Counted from the stretch's first letter, positions 1 to 12,210 are shown. The stretch: 64,000 nt of DNA from Poecilobothrus nobilitatus (GCA_947095535.1 OX352772.1:118383997-118447996); one strand, 5' to 3'. Notes: generated by a model not told the origin, from the sequence alone. Made by a program: numbers and translations.

Positions 1-1290
1 TCTTTAAAAAAGGGATACGTGGTGGAATTAGTCAGTGCTCACTTAGACATTCAGTAGTAAATAATAAATTCATGGCAGAATCTTATAAAAGAAACGAACC
101 TTCCAAATACATAGTATATGAAGACGCTAACAATTTATATGGATGGGCAATGATCCAATATTTACCACATAAAGATTTTCAGTGGGTTGACGTTACTGAA
201 AATATTGATGTGCTTTCAGTTGCCGATGATTCGGAAACTGGTTACGTTTTAGAAGTGGATTTAGATTACCCACAACATTTACATGATTTGCACAATGATT
301 TTCCTTTTTGTGCTGAAAACAAAGTTCCACCAACAGGTAAAATTCCCAAACTCTTAGTTGACTTAACAAACAAACACAAATACATAATCCATTATCGAAA
401 TTTAAAACAGTGTCTTCGAAACGGTTTAATTCTTAAGAAAATTTATAGAGTGCTAAAATTCACACAAAGCAATTGGTTAAAAAAATATATTGATTTAAAT
501 AACTCACATAGGTCAGTTGCTAAAAATGCTTTCGAAAAAGATTATTTTAAATTAATGAATAATGCCGTTTTCGGTAAAACCATGGAAAATGTAGATAAAA
601 GAAAAAATGTTAAAATAGCTACCTCTTGGGAAAGTCAAGGAAGACATTTAGGTGCACGAGCATTAATAGCAAAACCAAATTATCATAGCCAATCAATAGA
701 ACAATCTAAGTAGAACAGTCTAAAATACTTATGTATGATTTTCATTATGATTACATTAAACCTAAATATGGCAGTAAAGTTTTTTTAAATTACACAGAGA
801 CTGACAGTTTAATTTACACTATACAGACAGATGATTTTTACGCTGACATATACAGTGACATACCACAACGTTTTGATACATCCGATTATCCATCTGATTA
901 TCCATCAATTTATTTAATTTCCCTCTATTGAATTAAAAAGTTCTTGCTCTTTTTTTAAAGATGAATTTAATGGAAAAATTTTTTCTGAATTTATAGGATT
1001 AAAATCTAAAATGTATTTTCTTCAAACACATGAAAATAAAATTGTTAAAAAAGCAAAAGGAATAAAAAAATATATTGTCAATAGTTTAACGTTAATAACT
1101 ATAAAAATTGTTTGTTAAAAAATTAAGTTTGTTTAACAGAAATGAAAATATTTAGATCACATTTACATACAATTTATACACAGAATTTAAATAAAGTAGC
1201 TTTAAGTTCATTAGATAATAAAAGATATGTAATCGCAGATAAAATAAACACATATGCTTGGGGCATTATGCCATTGAGCAATAATTATAA
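1..1290 (+). pseudogene. Polinton-type DNA polymerase B, C-terminal part, broken
   Basis: Protein-primed family B polymerase remnant of a Polinton/Maverick (adintovirus-like) element. It replicates the element's linear DNA in the family. The frame is open from base 3 at the window edge, so the gene begins outside. Visible are the region before motif A (KGIRGG), motif A as YEDANNLYGWAM and the motif B block KLMNNAVFGKTMEN. The frame ends at 711-713. A short stretch is missing, then 731-931 resumes with FHYDYIKPKYGSK and motif C. Motif C reads YTETDS where the family has an aspartate before the threonine, so a metal-binding residue is replaced by glutamate. Further fragments follow in shifting frames: SEFIGLKSKMY near 985 and LDNKRY near 1215. 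At least three breaks are seen. The family call is firm; no function remains. Confidence 0.9.
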
Positions 1291-1794
1291 AAAAAAAAAA
1301 TCAAGTTTTTGTTAGTTTAGTTTTAATAAAAAAAATATAATTTAAAGATGAATAAAAAGAAAAAAAATATATTATTTAAACCAACAGGAACAAACTTGTT
1401 GTTTTTTATTACAAAAAAAAAAAAAATCGAATCTTAAGTGTATTCAATAATTTTTAGCTTAACGAAGTTTTTAAGCTGTTGAAAACTTTAAATAAAACCA
1501 GAGACAAATAAAAAACGTTTCTTAAATATAAAAATATATAAATTGACAGTAAAAGTTTAGATAAAATTCAAATTTATCTGATTATTTATATTTTAATTTA
1601 ACTATAAAACTTCTCAAAGTTCATATTATTTCATTATATTTCAACCGTTTAACTCAAAACTTTTATTATTTATTTTATAAATAATATATTTATTATAACA
1701 AAACATTTCATTTAAAATTATTTTGTATATATTTCTTTATGTACCTATTCAAATCAAACTTTTTTTCAAGTAAATATTAAAGTTTAAACTTTAA

Positions 1795-2370
1795 TAATAA
1801 TGAATTTTGAAAACTTTTCATATCTTTACCTAACTAATTTTTTTACTTAAGGTTAGAAGGACTTAAATTGTTATAATAGAATATAAATTTGACTTTTGGT
1901 AAATATGTTTAGCCTTTGTTAATAATTATTTCGTATTTAAACCAAACTTTGAAATTTTTAAACCCAAACTTTAAAAACTTTTCATATTTTTATCCTAATT
2001 TAAAATATTCAGCACTACAGCTTAAGCTTTTTAAATTGCAAATTAAAACATAGATGATGTAGTAACCACAAAGTTAAATTTAGAATAATTAATAAACTTT
2101 AATAATAATAAACTTTAAAAACTTTTAAACCAAACTTTGAAAACTTTTCATATCTTCATCCTACTAATTTTTTTGCATAAGGTTAGGAGAACTCAAATTG
2201 TAATAATATAATGTAAATTTGACGTTTGGTAAATATGTTTAAACCTTAATAATAATTTTATATTTAAATCAAACTTTGAAATTTTTAAACCAAACTTTAA
2301 AAACTTTTCATATTTTTATCCTAATTTAAAATATTCAGCACTATAGCTTTTTAAATTTAAAATATCCACG
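1795..2370. repeat. Two-copy direct repeat, about 330-bp offset, in AT-rich DNA
   Basis: The stretch from about 1812 to 2050 recurs at about 2142 to 2370. Both copies carry AACTTTTCATATCTT, then AAGGTTAG, a TTTGACKTTTGGTAAATATG block and TTCAGCACTA. The two copies differ by scattered substitutions and small gaps. The rest of 1300-2390 is AT-rich with no ORF and nothing else I can name. Confidence 0.7.
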
Positions 2371-2727
2371 ACACAATCCTTTTTACTAATTTTTTTTTTT
2401 TTTTTTTAATTAAACTTTATTTTGATCCTTTTATACAATCTTAAAATTAACTTAGCCTATAAAAAAAGTTTGAAAAAAACAGCTCTTAATATTATTGCAA
2501 TTAACATTTAAATTTGGAAAAATTTTTATGTTAATATGATTCTTAATTTTTTTAAGTTATTTAGATATAGATTAAATATTTTGTTATAACAATATTTTTG
2601 TATTTTTTTTATTGAAAAAAAAACGAGATTATAAAAAAATCAATATTAAATTTTTGTTTTAAGATAAAAACTTAACCTAACCTAACCTACCTAAAACTAC
2701 TTAAACTAATTAGAACTAATCTGTATA

Positions 2728-4988
2728 TTATACTTGGGACTGATTATGACTATTATCCAACCACCAATAATCCTTGTTTATAAATTTGTCTCTGTCCGGT
2801 ATGGACATGTCAAATCTTAAGTTTACTCCGTTTATATCGACCGGATTATATTCTATGGCTTTACATGTAGCCCGTCTATTATAGTGATATAATAGAGGGA
2901 CATGATTTTGGTCTTGAATATAACCATTTTTATCTAAAAAGATGAAGTGCTCAGGGGCGATAAATCCCGTGAGCAAAGTCTTTTTAATGTACTCCTCATT
3001 GTGGTAAAATATATGAGATATTAAACCATTTTCTGGAGTGTTTTGTGCTCTATCATAATGTTTTCGAATCAATTTTATCAGAAAATTGTCGATTCTTATT
3101 ATGTTTGCTTCCTTGTACAAGTATTTATTGGAATAATAATGCTTGTAGTCGGATTCGGGCTTTCTACAAATATTGGTGCAAACTCTTATACACTTTCTTT
3201 CGAACTTTCGTAATTTTTCCATTAAGCTTGCACTTACGTTGTACCATATGGGTGCACCGTATGCAATTATTGGCCTTATTAATGATTGATAACAAATTAT
3301 TTTAACCTTATTACTAATGTTTTTGTTATAAAGTATGTTTTTTGCTATCATAAAGGCCTTGTTGCCTTTAGAAATTGTATATTTGATATGTTCGGAGTAA
3401 TTCAAATTGCGGTGAAGAAAAACTCCGAGATATTTAACAACTTTTTTGTTTGAAAGAGGTGTATTACTGGGAGTTTTTATAGTGAAACTTTTCCAATTTT
3501 TTTTTATGTCTGAACTAGTTTTGTCCACCGTATTACGAAATAAAACGGTTTCACATTTGTTATAGTTCACTTTTAATTTCCAAATTTTGCAGTAGTCCAG
3601 AGTAATGTTGAACATTTTTTGAACTTTGGACTGTATGCTACTAACAATGTTGTCCGAGCAATAAACTATTATATCGTCTGCAAATGCTAGTGAGTAGGTA
3701 TTACCTTTTACACGTTCTAATAATTTTAGCAATTCGGATATATATATTGAAAAAAGGATAGGTGCATTAACAGTTCCTTGTTGCAATCCATTTTCAATTA
3801 CGAACATATTACTACAATCATTATGGGAGGTCTGGATTAAGAATTTATTGTTATACAACATACTCTGCAGCAATGCTGTTAGGTGGTAAGGAAATTTGTA
3901 GTCATAAAGTATTTTATAAATCAGACCATCTAACCATACGGAGTTAAACGCTTTTTCGAGGTCAATTAAACATGCACCTACAGCGAAATTTTTATTTGTA
4001 AACCAACAAATATCCGAAGTGAGCTTAGTTATAGTGTGAATCGAACTGTGTTTAAACCTAAAGCCAAACTGATTTTGAGGAATTATATCTTTTTCATTTA
4101 CTAACTTTGTGATTTTATCATTTATAAGTGTTTCAAAAACTTTACTTATGTTAGGCATTAGGCTAATTGGTCTGTAATTATTAGGATTAGACGGATCTTT
4201 GCCTGGTTTTTTTAGCAATATAGTTTTCGAAATTTTCCATATTTTTGGAAAATACGAGTTGTTAATTGCATTATTAAAAAGTATTACGTATTTTGAAATT
4301 ATTAAATCACTTAAATTTTTTAATACTAAATTTGGAATTTTATCTATACCGGTTGAAGTTTTATTATTTAAAGCTTTAAATTTACCGCAAAGTTCAGTTT
4401 GGTTCGTGTAATGGCTATTTTCACCACACTGTTCTGATGATTTATTTATATTCGAAAAGTTACAAAGAGAAATACTATTTTTATGCCATTGCTTAATGTT
4501 GTGTTTGAATTGATTTATTTTTTCTGTTATATTGACATGAAATCTATTATTGGGAGATAAATGAATTTTGTGAGTGTTTTGTAGGTATGTACCTAATACA
4601 TTGGGAATTTCTCTTTGGTCTTGCAATATAAATTTATTATTATGTGATTTTTTTAATTTTGTAATATCAATGTTATTTTGTGTAAGTAAAGATATGTCAT
4701 TAGAATCTATGTGCAGGTTATTGATTTTATTAGAGTTATTTTTATGAAATATTTTATTTAGCTCAGGAAACATATTATTATTTGGTTTGAGTTTTTCAAG
4801 TCGACATTGCCAATATTTGTTGATTTCTACATTTATTTGTTGTTTAATAAGCGTTTTGATATTGTTTAAAAGACTTTTAAGTAAATTTAAATTATAAGTT
4901 GAAAAATTATATCTTTGTCTGTTAATTTTATGAATATCTTTTAATAAGCTGTTTTTTTTGTTTAATAGTATTTTTAATTTGGTGGAGT
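2728..4988 (-). pseudogene. LINE ORF2, reverse transcriptase half
   Basis: Reverse transcriptase that would copy the element RNA at the nicked target. The frame is open from about 4988 to the stop at 2728; the first methionine inside it is at 4773. Visible are the fingers block NNYRPISLMPNISKVFE, motif A LIDLEKAFNSVW with its aspartate, the motif B block GLQQGTVNAPILFSIY, and the catalytic FADD in LAFADDIIVY. A thumb region follows (KYLGVFLHRNLNYSEH, RPIIAYGAPIW), and the protein ends in a basic tail without RNase H. The normal start of this half lies in the upstream endonuclease frame: a one-base frame change near 4975-4988 separates them. The polymerase core itself looks intact. Confidence 0.9.
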
Positions 4989-5966
4989 AAAATTATTGGA
5001 AGTTTTATTTTTTGGTATAGTTTCATGCATAGTATTTAGGATTATTTCGTTTAATTGAAGGAGGTGGTAATCTATTTTTTGATTGGAAATGTTGGAATTA
5101 TCTACGATTTTATTGTTATTCGATAAGTATTTGTTAGCAAATTTACTATCTAATTTTTTTTGAAATATTCTCCAATTTGTTTTTGCAAAGTTAAAATTAT
5201 CATTGTTTGGTAACTCTTCGTTTATTTTTGAAAGTTCATCATTAATAATGGTGAATGGTATGAGAATAGCGTTGTGGTCGCTATCATATGGAAGAGTGTT
5301 TATTTTATTATGAGAGTCAGAGAAACTTATTTTTATTCTCACATCAGCCAATGCAAGATCGATATAAGAGTTTGCCCGTGGTAATGTGGGTGCATCTGGT
5401 AGGAGTAAATTACTCTTAAATTTTATTTTATTAGTTTCTAGCCATTTGTCTAATTGTAAACCTCTAGCATTATTTATGGAATTTAGCCATGACGTGTGTT
5501 TGGCATTAAAATCTCCGGTTATGATATAATAGTTATTTAAATTATATAAATTTAATAGCATAAAAATTTTTTCTAATTCTGTTAAAAAATATTTTGAGTT
5601 TCTATTTGATGCATAAATAGAAACTATGAATAATTTTTTATTTTGTTTTAATTGTAATGATATAACAACAGGTTCGATGCATTGAAAATCATCAAAAATG
5701 TCATTATTTACAATCTTAAATTGGAAATGTTTTTTAATTCCTATGGCAACACCTCCGCCATCGAGATCAGTTTTTCGATCTCTTCTAATTAAGCAATAAT
5801 TGTCAACAACCATGTGGTCGCTTGACTTAAGCTTTGTCTCGCTCACACATATTATGTCAGGCTTATAGATCTCCAGAAAGTGCATAAAAGAGAATTTTTT
5901 ATTGTAGGAGATTAATGAATTGACATTAATTGAAATTAATTTGTAATGCAAATTAGAATTAGTCAT
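4974..5966 (-). pseudogene. LINE ORF2, APE-type endonuclease half
   Basis: Endonuclease that nicks target DNA to prime reverse transcription. Apurinic-endonuclease motifs are visible: ICVSETKL (metal-binding Glu), DGGGVAIGIK, the ITGDFNAKHTSW block (Asp and Asn), and DSDHNAIL with the catalytic Asp-His near the end. The frame is open further upstream to 5984 but through a TTG. The first ATG is 5966-5964, and it overlaps the ORF1 stop in the string ATGACTAA. The frame ends at TAA 4974 just after SNNFTPPN, where the polymerase half resumes in another frame. This is one ORF2 split by a single frameshift. Confidence 0.85.
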
Positions 5967-7411
5967 AGTGTTGGTTGGATTCAATACTCATACAGTCGAA
6001 AAGTACATTTATTCTATCTGCGTTAGAGTTTTTTTTTTTTTCTACATTGTTAATTTTTTTTTGCATTTCTTGAATGCTGTTTCTTATTTCTAATAGTATA
6101 TTGCTATTAACGTTATCAGTGTTAGTATTCTCCCTATGGCTAGTACTATTGTTAGTATTTTTTTTGTTACTTACAACACTAGCATATGATACGTTTGGAC
6201 GAGTAATACTAAAGGCCATGTGCTTATTATTAATTTTTTCTTTAATTAATTCCGTTGCTTCGGTGCGTTTCTTTACTCTTAGCTGATACTCTGGACACTT
6301 CTTGTACGATGCTGGATGACCATAATTCTTACACAGAGTGCAGAATAGCTTATCTTTCGAATCATCTGGATTTATAGCGCAATTACCGGGTAAGTGATTA
6401 CTACCACATTTCACACATCTGTACTCCATATTACAGTTGGATGAAGAATGATTAAAGCGTTGGCATCGTGTGCACTGCATAATGTTTGGTTTGTTTATGC
6501 GTTCCCATCGGATTATCAGATGATCTATTGATTTGATCTTCAAAATTTCATTAATAGGGCTACGTGGTGAAGCCTGTACAATAAAAAATGGCAGTATTTT
6601 CCCTTTAGATGTTGAAAATTTGGTGGTAAATCTGGTAACTTTTTCAAATTTAATATTTTCATTTTCAAATTGTTTTAGGATTTCCAAAACTTCTTCACAT
6701 GAATAAGAGGTATTCAAACCTTTTAATAAGAGAGATACTTTTTTATCCTCTTTTGGTGTAAATGTATAATAATTTATACTGGATTTTTCAAGGAGTGCAC
6801 GTGCTTTTTTAAAATCTGTTGTGTTGTAGGTGTACAAAACGTTGTTGTTCTCGCCAATTTGTTTTATTAAAAAATCTTTTATTTTTAGATTATTACCCAG
6901 TAATTGTCTCAAAAGTTTGACATCTGTCTTTCCAAAATTGATTGGTGGCATTCTTTTGCTGGTGTGCAGATTTACGTTAGAAGCCTTTTTCGAACTTAAA
7001 GGTGCAGTAATTTTTTCATGATTAACATTGCTTTTTTTTTCTTTTGTTCTTTTAGTGAGTTCCTGTATTTTCGCATCAAGTTGCGTGTTATCTGTCTCGT
7101 CGGAAACTTCCATTAAGGAAGCAAAATAATTAGCATCATCACGAGCTTGATTTGGAACCTCATTACTAACTCCAATCAGGGCCCTCAGTTTTTCATTATC
7201 ATCAGTCAACTTGGCTAGTTGCTTTTTCAGTTCTTGTATTTCCAATTGACTTTTCGTTATTGATCTTTTAACAGTTTGACCTTTGGTTTTCGCCCCTTAT
7301 ATTTTTTTTCACATTTATATTAGTTTTTTTTTTTTTATTTAATAATTCATTTAATTTTAGATTAATATTATCCCGTAATACGGTATCTTTGGAAGAACCT
7401 TCTCCAAACAT
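5959..7411 (-). pseudogene. LINE ORF1, gag-like RNA-binding protein with zinc knuckles
   Basis: Nucleic-acid chaperone of the LINE RNP. The long clean frame runs from a TTG at 7245 to TAA 5959 (about 428 residues). It begins with a coiled-coil-like stretch (EIQELKKQLAKLTDDNEKLR). A central region matches the PRE_C2HC-like area of Jockey gags (NYYTFTPKEDKKVSLLLKGL). Three zinc knuckles follow: CTRCQRFNHSSSNC, CVKCGSNHLPGNC, and CTLCKNYGHPASYKKC. No ATG opens this frame, but an ATG at 7411-7409 starts MFGEGSSKDTVLRDN in another frame. That reading could join the long frame through changed A-run lengths near 7303-7340. The true start is therefore probably 7411. Confidence 0.85.
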
Positions 7412-7722
7412 GATTGCAATCCTTTATGTGAAAGGATGCAATCAATCCAACTGATTGCAGATCAAACCACTTATACCGTGTTTTTTTTTTTATTTTTTTA
7501 TTAAAACGAAAAATTAAATTTCGCTTAAATTTTAAATAGTGAACCGTTTAAAAAAAAAAAAAATTTTTTCTTTTTATTTTAATTTACTTTTTTAGCTATG
7601 CTATAATCGACCGTCTCCAATAAAAGTTCGAGTTGAACTCCCCTTTTTACTAATTTTGCATACTTTTTGGACGAGTGTATGCAAATAATTTTTTTTGCAT
7701 ACTTTTCGGAGGACCAAAAGCT

Positions 7723-8007
7723 TTAAAAAAGCTCCTCCTGCACCAGAACCGGCATATCCATACTACTTTTAAAATTATGTAGAAACTCTTCTTGTAGTAT
7801 ATTGCTTTCATCCTTGTTTTCTAAAACATATGTCTCTACACGCTCATCAAAACTACTTTTAATAGATTTCCAACTCTAATCTACTAAAATTGCTGAATTT
7901 TTCTTATGTAAAAAAGTTCTTAAATGGTAGATCCAATTTTTTAAACAGACTTCAATTTTACAGTCTAGACAAAATTTTGTTGATGTATTTTCCGCTGAAC
8001 GTTTCAT
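7723..8007 (-). pseudogene. Polinton-associated C2H2 zinc-finger ORF, N-terminal fragment
   Basis: Read on the minus strand from ATG 8007-8005 to TAA 7723. The protein would be 94 codons with one internal TAG after about 43 residues. It starts MKRSAENTSTKFCLDC and has a single Cys-Cys/His-His finger (CLDC, then YHLRTFLH). SFDERVETYVLENKDE follows, which resembles the start of the ORF next to the polymerase in insect Polintons (from memory, not searched). Its place downstream of the hexon block on the same strand supports this. Either end could continue in decayed sequence. Confidence 0.5.
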
Positions 8008-8009
8008 TT

Positions 8010-9180
8010 CTATTTTTCTTTTCTTTTTTAAATTAAAAAATTAATTAAATAAAACTAAAACTAAAATTAATTAATTAAATACTAGAGTGTTATATTACAT
8101 TACATACTGTTATATTACAGTTGAACGATTCAATAAAACAAAAGCTAAAAAAATTAAATATTAGTATATTATGGTTAGAAGTAATTTATAAATAAGTTCA
8201 TCAATACACTAATACTTATACACTTTTTCTTTTTTATATATTTCAACTATAGGAATCTCCCTGACGTCATTTTTGATTTTTTTAATAAAGAACTTCTGCT
8301 TCGAAATATTTTTTATTTTCTTATCAACACAATTTTAATTTTTCACAATATCTTCATATAATATCATTCATATAAGACCAATAAGAACTTAAAAAAAATT
8401 AAAACCGCAATTTTTCATTTTTTCATTTTTCTATTTCAAAATCGTTCTTTTTACAGATACTTTACATAAAATTTCTATTTTGCTGACACAATCATACAAA
8501 CATCCATTCTTCACCCCCCATTTAAATAATAAAACAATTAAAACAGCAAAACAAAATTCTAAATTTTAAATTTTAAACTCTTATCACAAAACCACAAACA
8601 TTCACTACATACTCTAGGGTATTTTTATAATTTCACTACATCTTTACATTTATAATATAATCTATTCAAAACCCAATACATGCTTCCAACAACTTCGACG
8701 GGTTCACTTATCAACAACTTCGACCGATATATACCGTATACCATCTCTACTGAAGCTTCAAGCTTCCTCCCACTCTACCCAATTTAAGCTACCATTTCAA
8801 AACCTAATACTTCCGAAATCAACAACTGCGTCTGCACCGGCAACTCTAGGTACTACAACTTCAAGAAATAACATTCTTTCATTTAATTGAATCATTCAAC
8901 CTTCTAATCCTAAAATCTATTTCATTATGCCTTACACTTAATTCTCACTTTCAAATTAATGAACACTATATTCAAAAATTTTCAAAATAACGAACACTAG
9001 CTTCAAAATAACAACTGTCAAAATATTGTGATCTCATCTGACAGCCTCAGAAACCCCATATCCTATCTACTTATGAAATGTTGAATTTCATCATTTGATG
9101 AAACAATAGCAATTTCTTTTAAAATTAATTTATTATTATTATTTCGAAAACCTTGTATATCAATTATTACATATTCCATT
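8010..9180. other. Gene-free stretch with C-over-G strand bias
   Basis: I see no ORF with recognisable protein here. From about 8480 to 9060 the plus strand has clearly more C than G, for instance repeated CAACTTCGAC and CCAT/CCAA runs, unlike the balanced AT-rich surroundings. This may be old intergenic Polinton sequence. Confidence 0.4.
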
Positions 9181-9181
9181 T

Positions 9182-9355
9182 CTATGTTTCAGAAGAATTT
9201 AATTGATTAAATTTAATATATTTATAAAGTTTGTAAATTAAAAAACGTATATAGTGCAATGCAATCATAAAAAATACTCCACCAATGAATGGAGGAATTT
9301 CTGAGGTACAGCAAGATAGGTTTATTAATGTTTCCTTTTCTGTAACCAAATTCAT
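9182..9355 (-). CDS. Small single-pass membrane protein downstream of Polinton hexon
   Basis: An intact 57-codon ORF from ATG 9355-9353 to TAG 9182. It starts 18 bases after the hexon stop, so the two were probably expressed together. After a polar N-terminus comes a conserved SEIPPFIGGVFFMIALHYI hydrophobic segment that could span a membrane, then a basic, Asn-rich tail ending in SSET. A second, diverged copy lies at 56294-56470, also directly after a hexon end and also open. Two frames preserved at the same place argue that this is a genuine Polinton gene. Its function is unknown to me. Confidence 0.7.
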   Translation of the reverse strand: MNLVTEKETLINLSCCTSEIPPFIGGVFFMIALHYIRFLIYKLYKYIKFNQLNSSET

Positions 9356-9373
9356 TTATTTTTATTTATAAAT

Positions 9374-10608
9374 TTAGATAATTTTATTAACTTCTCCTGT
9401 TAATGGTTTAAATTCGACTAAACGATCATGTAAAATAAGACAATAAGCTGTAGTATTGTCTGGAATTTTTGTATTGTCTGGAGCTGTAGTAAAGTCTTTA
9501 TTTCAATTTTGATATCTATTGGACCCATTTTAAGGTTTTCATTTTGATAACGAGTATCGATTACGAATATTGTAGAAGAATTTTAATAATCCTCCCATGA
9601 AACTAAAGGTTCTGGTACTGAATGATTATAATAAAAACTTCTAAAATTAGAATAATTTTCGTAAGCTAATGCGTAACGGTTTTTTTCAAAATCTAAATTC
9701 AAGTCTTCATATGGATATACTTCAGAATTTAAATATACTTTTATGTTGGTGACATCACAATGGTTAAATTTTGAAGGGTCTTTCTCCAGTTTATTTTGTT
9801 GATCGGTTTGTAAACCAAAAATAATATAACGAGGTTTTTCTAGTTGTGTGGTTGTTTTGATATTCCAAATATGATGATTAGTTCCTGTTGGTAATGTTGG
9901 ATACTCGTGTAACTCTCAATTTCTAAATGGAATTTTGATAACAGAACCTTTCTCAATATTTTTAAGTAAATTTAATTTAAGAGAAGTTAATATGCTGTCT
10001 GCTAAGTTAATATGCTGAACCTTCCAATATAGTTTTGTAATAACAATTTTTGGTTTTTCATTAGCATCACTACATATCATTGAATTATTATTAGATCGAG
10101 AGCGAGTTATTATTAATTCATGTTTTGCATTTGGAATAATATTATTGTAGTCTTCAACAAACCCTAATAATCTTTTTAATGGTACACAAAAATTAAAATA
10201 TAAACTGTTTAGCTTAGTTGATTTGTTATATGACCAACTTCCATTGTATAAAGCTGTACTTTCATTTTGGTTCAGTGAAATATAGTTTTTTAATGTTGAA
10301 GTTATTCCAACATTGTGATTGTGATCAATTTCTTTATCATTAAGTTCATAACGAATTTCATCAAATAAAAATGCAACAGCACTATTAACTAGTTTAGTAT
10401 TTGTAGAAATTGTTCCATCATGTTTTGATATATAACCTTCAATACAGATTACACTTGTTGATGGTAATATATTTAAGTTCTGATTTTGTATTTGTATTCG
10501 TATAATATCACTTAATTCAAATGAGTTTAAGAATGGTGAATATGAATGCCATTGAGCACTAGTTATAGTTTCATCAAAAATTGGATCATTAAAAAGTTCC
10601 ATTTTCAA
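9374..10608 (-). pseudogene. Polinton major capsid protein (hexon, double jelly-roll), broken
   Basis: Major capsid protein remnant. The long open part 10608-9916 shows YSPFLNSFELSDIIRIQIQN, FLFDEIRYELNDKEIDHNHN and VGITSTLKNYIS, features I associate with the Polinton/adintovirus hexon. The frame meets TGA at 9916 right after IKIPFRN and then continues in frame with HEYPTLPTG and VYPYEDLNLDFEKNRYA. It meets a second stop after VSWEDY, and the C-terminus (TTAYCLILHD) is recoverable in another frame to 9374. The 230-residue open part is well short of the whole protein. The stops are nonsense changes, typical of slow decay after integration. Confidence 0.85.
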
Positions 10609-10771
10609 TTTACTTTTAGGATATATCCAAGATATTTTAGATATTCTTTATTTTCAAATGATAATGGTGTTTTTATATTTTAAATGTTGAGTTCCTCCTC
10701 CTTTGACTAACTTTGATGAATTAAGATGGTTTATCTTACTCTGCGAATGTATATTAGATTCATGATTTTGA

Positions 10772-11468
10772 TTAAATATTATCATTTTGAGGTTTTAAAT
10801 GTAATCTAAGTGTTACTATTTCTTCACGAAAATTAATTAAATGACCGTTCTGATCAAGGAGCTTTATAGTAAAAGAACTTATCTGATTAGTAGATACAGG
10901 TAAATAAATTACATTCTTAGGAACTTCGATTATTTTATAGCCAGGACTGACGTTAATAGAGAATTCATATAAAATATGAGCTTCTTTTCCATTAATATAA
11001 GTTCCAGATATAATATTACATCCCACTCTTACTATGTTTATTTTATTAATATCAACAAAAAAATCTGAAGTATACCATTTATTAGCTAATAATTTCTTCT
11101 TACTAAAACCTAATAATCCACCAATTGTATCTTCTCTTTCAAAATCAATATCTTTATCAGCAAATATTCAGACTTTAATGTATTATTATTTGCTCTTATA
11201 ATTACTTGTTCCTTATCTGCTTTAGTTATATTTAACGTTTTTCTAAGAAATATTTCATATCTCCAATTTCATATGAACCTGTTGGAATTGTAATAGGTTT
11301 ATCATCAATAATAAATCTATTATTCTCTTCATCTATATTAGGTATTGAATTATATGTTTGGAAATCTACTAAACCGCAGGTATATTCTCTTCCCTTAAGA
11401 TCAATAGGTGGAAAATAATTAGTTGTAAATATAGAAGAGTTTTCGTTTAAAGTTAATGATATTGACAT
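10772..11468 (-). pseudogene. Polinton penton-type minor capsid protein, broken
   Basis: Vertex (penton) capsid protein remnant just upstream of the hexon on the same strand. The N-terminal part 11468-11232 has TNYFPPIDLKGREYTCGLVD and TYNSIPNIDEENNRF followed by TGSYEIGDM. A frame-disrupted middle contains GGLLGFSKKKLLA. The C-terminal part 11026-10772 has CNIISGTYINGK, YEFSINVSPGYKIIEVP and NVIYLPV. The order and motifs fit the penton protein of Polintons as I know it. At least one frameshift lies between 11232 and about 11130. Confidence 0.8.
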
Positions 11469-11569
11469 ATCTTTAATTGATATAATGAGGAATTTCAGTA
11501 GTGTATTCTGTTTTTATAGATTTTTCAGTCTAATAATCATCAGTATCGTAATAAAAGTATATATACCTA

Positions 11570-11572
<3 letters not shown>

Positions 11573-11608
<36 letters not shown>
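11573..11608. repeat. (TA)n microsatellite
   Basis: An uninterrupted run of about 17 AT dinucleotides lies upstream of the penton remnant. Confidence 0.95.
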
Positions 11609-11611
<3 letters not shown>

Positions 11612-12105
11612 CTTCTAGTTTTCTTTAAATTTCTTTTGTTACAAACTAAATTCTAATTATTCTTTCTCAGTTAGTTTTGATTCTTTTTGTTCAAATAGAG
11701 AAACATAACCTTGAACTTGAACAAAATTATTAATATAGGTCAGTTTTAATAAAGCTATACTAATAATAATAAAAAAAAATTTTTTTATGTTTTATTTACT
11801 GATAATATTTTTTCTTAACAATATGAAATAAAAATTCTAAACATAAATGTCCACAATTGTAAAAATTAAAATTTTGAAATTTATTATAATTATATATAAG
11901 TTATCACCTAAATATTTAATTACTTCCATTTAAAAGCGCCAACAGAAAATTTTTTTGAATTGACCCAATTTCAAATCAATATATTTGATCACTTTTTTTC
12001 TCAAAACTTTTTTTTCTCAAAAAAAAGAACTTAAAAAAAACATTTTATATTGTTGTTTGGAAGCTACTAATAAATTGGATAAATATTCTACGTGGTTCAA
12101 CGAAA

Positions 12106-12210
12106 ATGAAAAATGCTTTACGCATAAGGTTAAAGGAAAAATTAATAATTGAGGAAGAACAAAAAGCTAAGGAATCCAAGAGGGAAAGACAACAAAATAG
12201 TCAAAAATAA
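12106..12210 (+). CDS. Short charged ORF, unrecognised
   Basis: A 34-codon ORF with ATG and TAA, rich in Lys, Glu and Arg (KLIIEEEQKAKESKRERQQ). It would form a charged helix. It may be the tail of a larger decayed Polinton gene or chance; nothing identifies it. Confidence 0.2.
   Translation: MKNALRIRLKEKLIIEEEQKAKESKRERQQNSQK

Larger units (their letters stand above)
2391..7480 (-). mobile_element. Near full-length Jockey-group non-LTR retrotransposon (LINE)
   Basis: The element reads right to left: a 5' leader near 7480-7412, ORF1 with zinc knuckles, ORF2 with endonuclease and reverse transcriptase, a 3' UTR, and a poly(A) tail seen as a T run at about 2391-2408. There is no RNase H after the polymerase, which fits the Jockey group; the clade is inferred. 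One frameshift splits ORF2 and homopolymer changes break the start of ORF1, so it is probably inactive but fairly young. I could not identify a target-site duplication. It lies beside Polinton genes (7723 onward) and may have inserted into that element. Confidence 0.85.

Noticed and set aside
2668..2690. Insect telomere-like CCTAA repeats (AACCTAACCTAACCTACC)
   Set aside because: Only about three imperfect units in the 3' UTR of a LINE; too short for an interstitial telomere.
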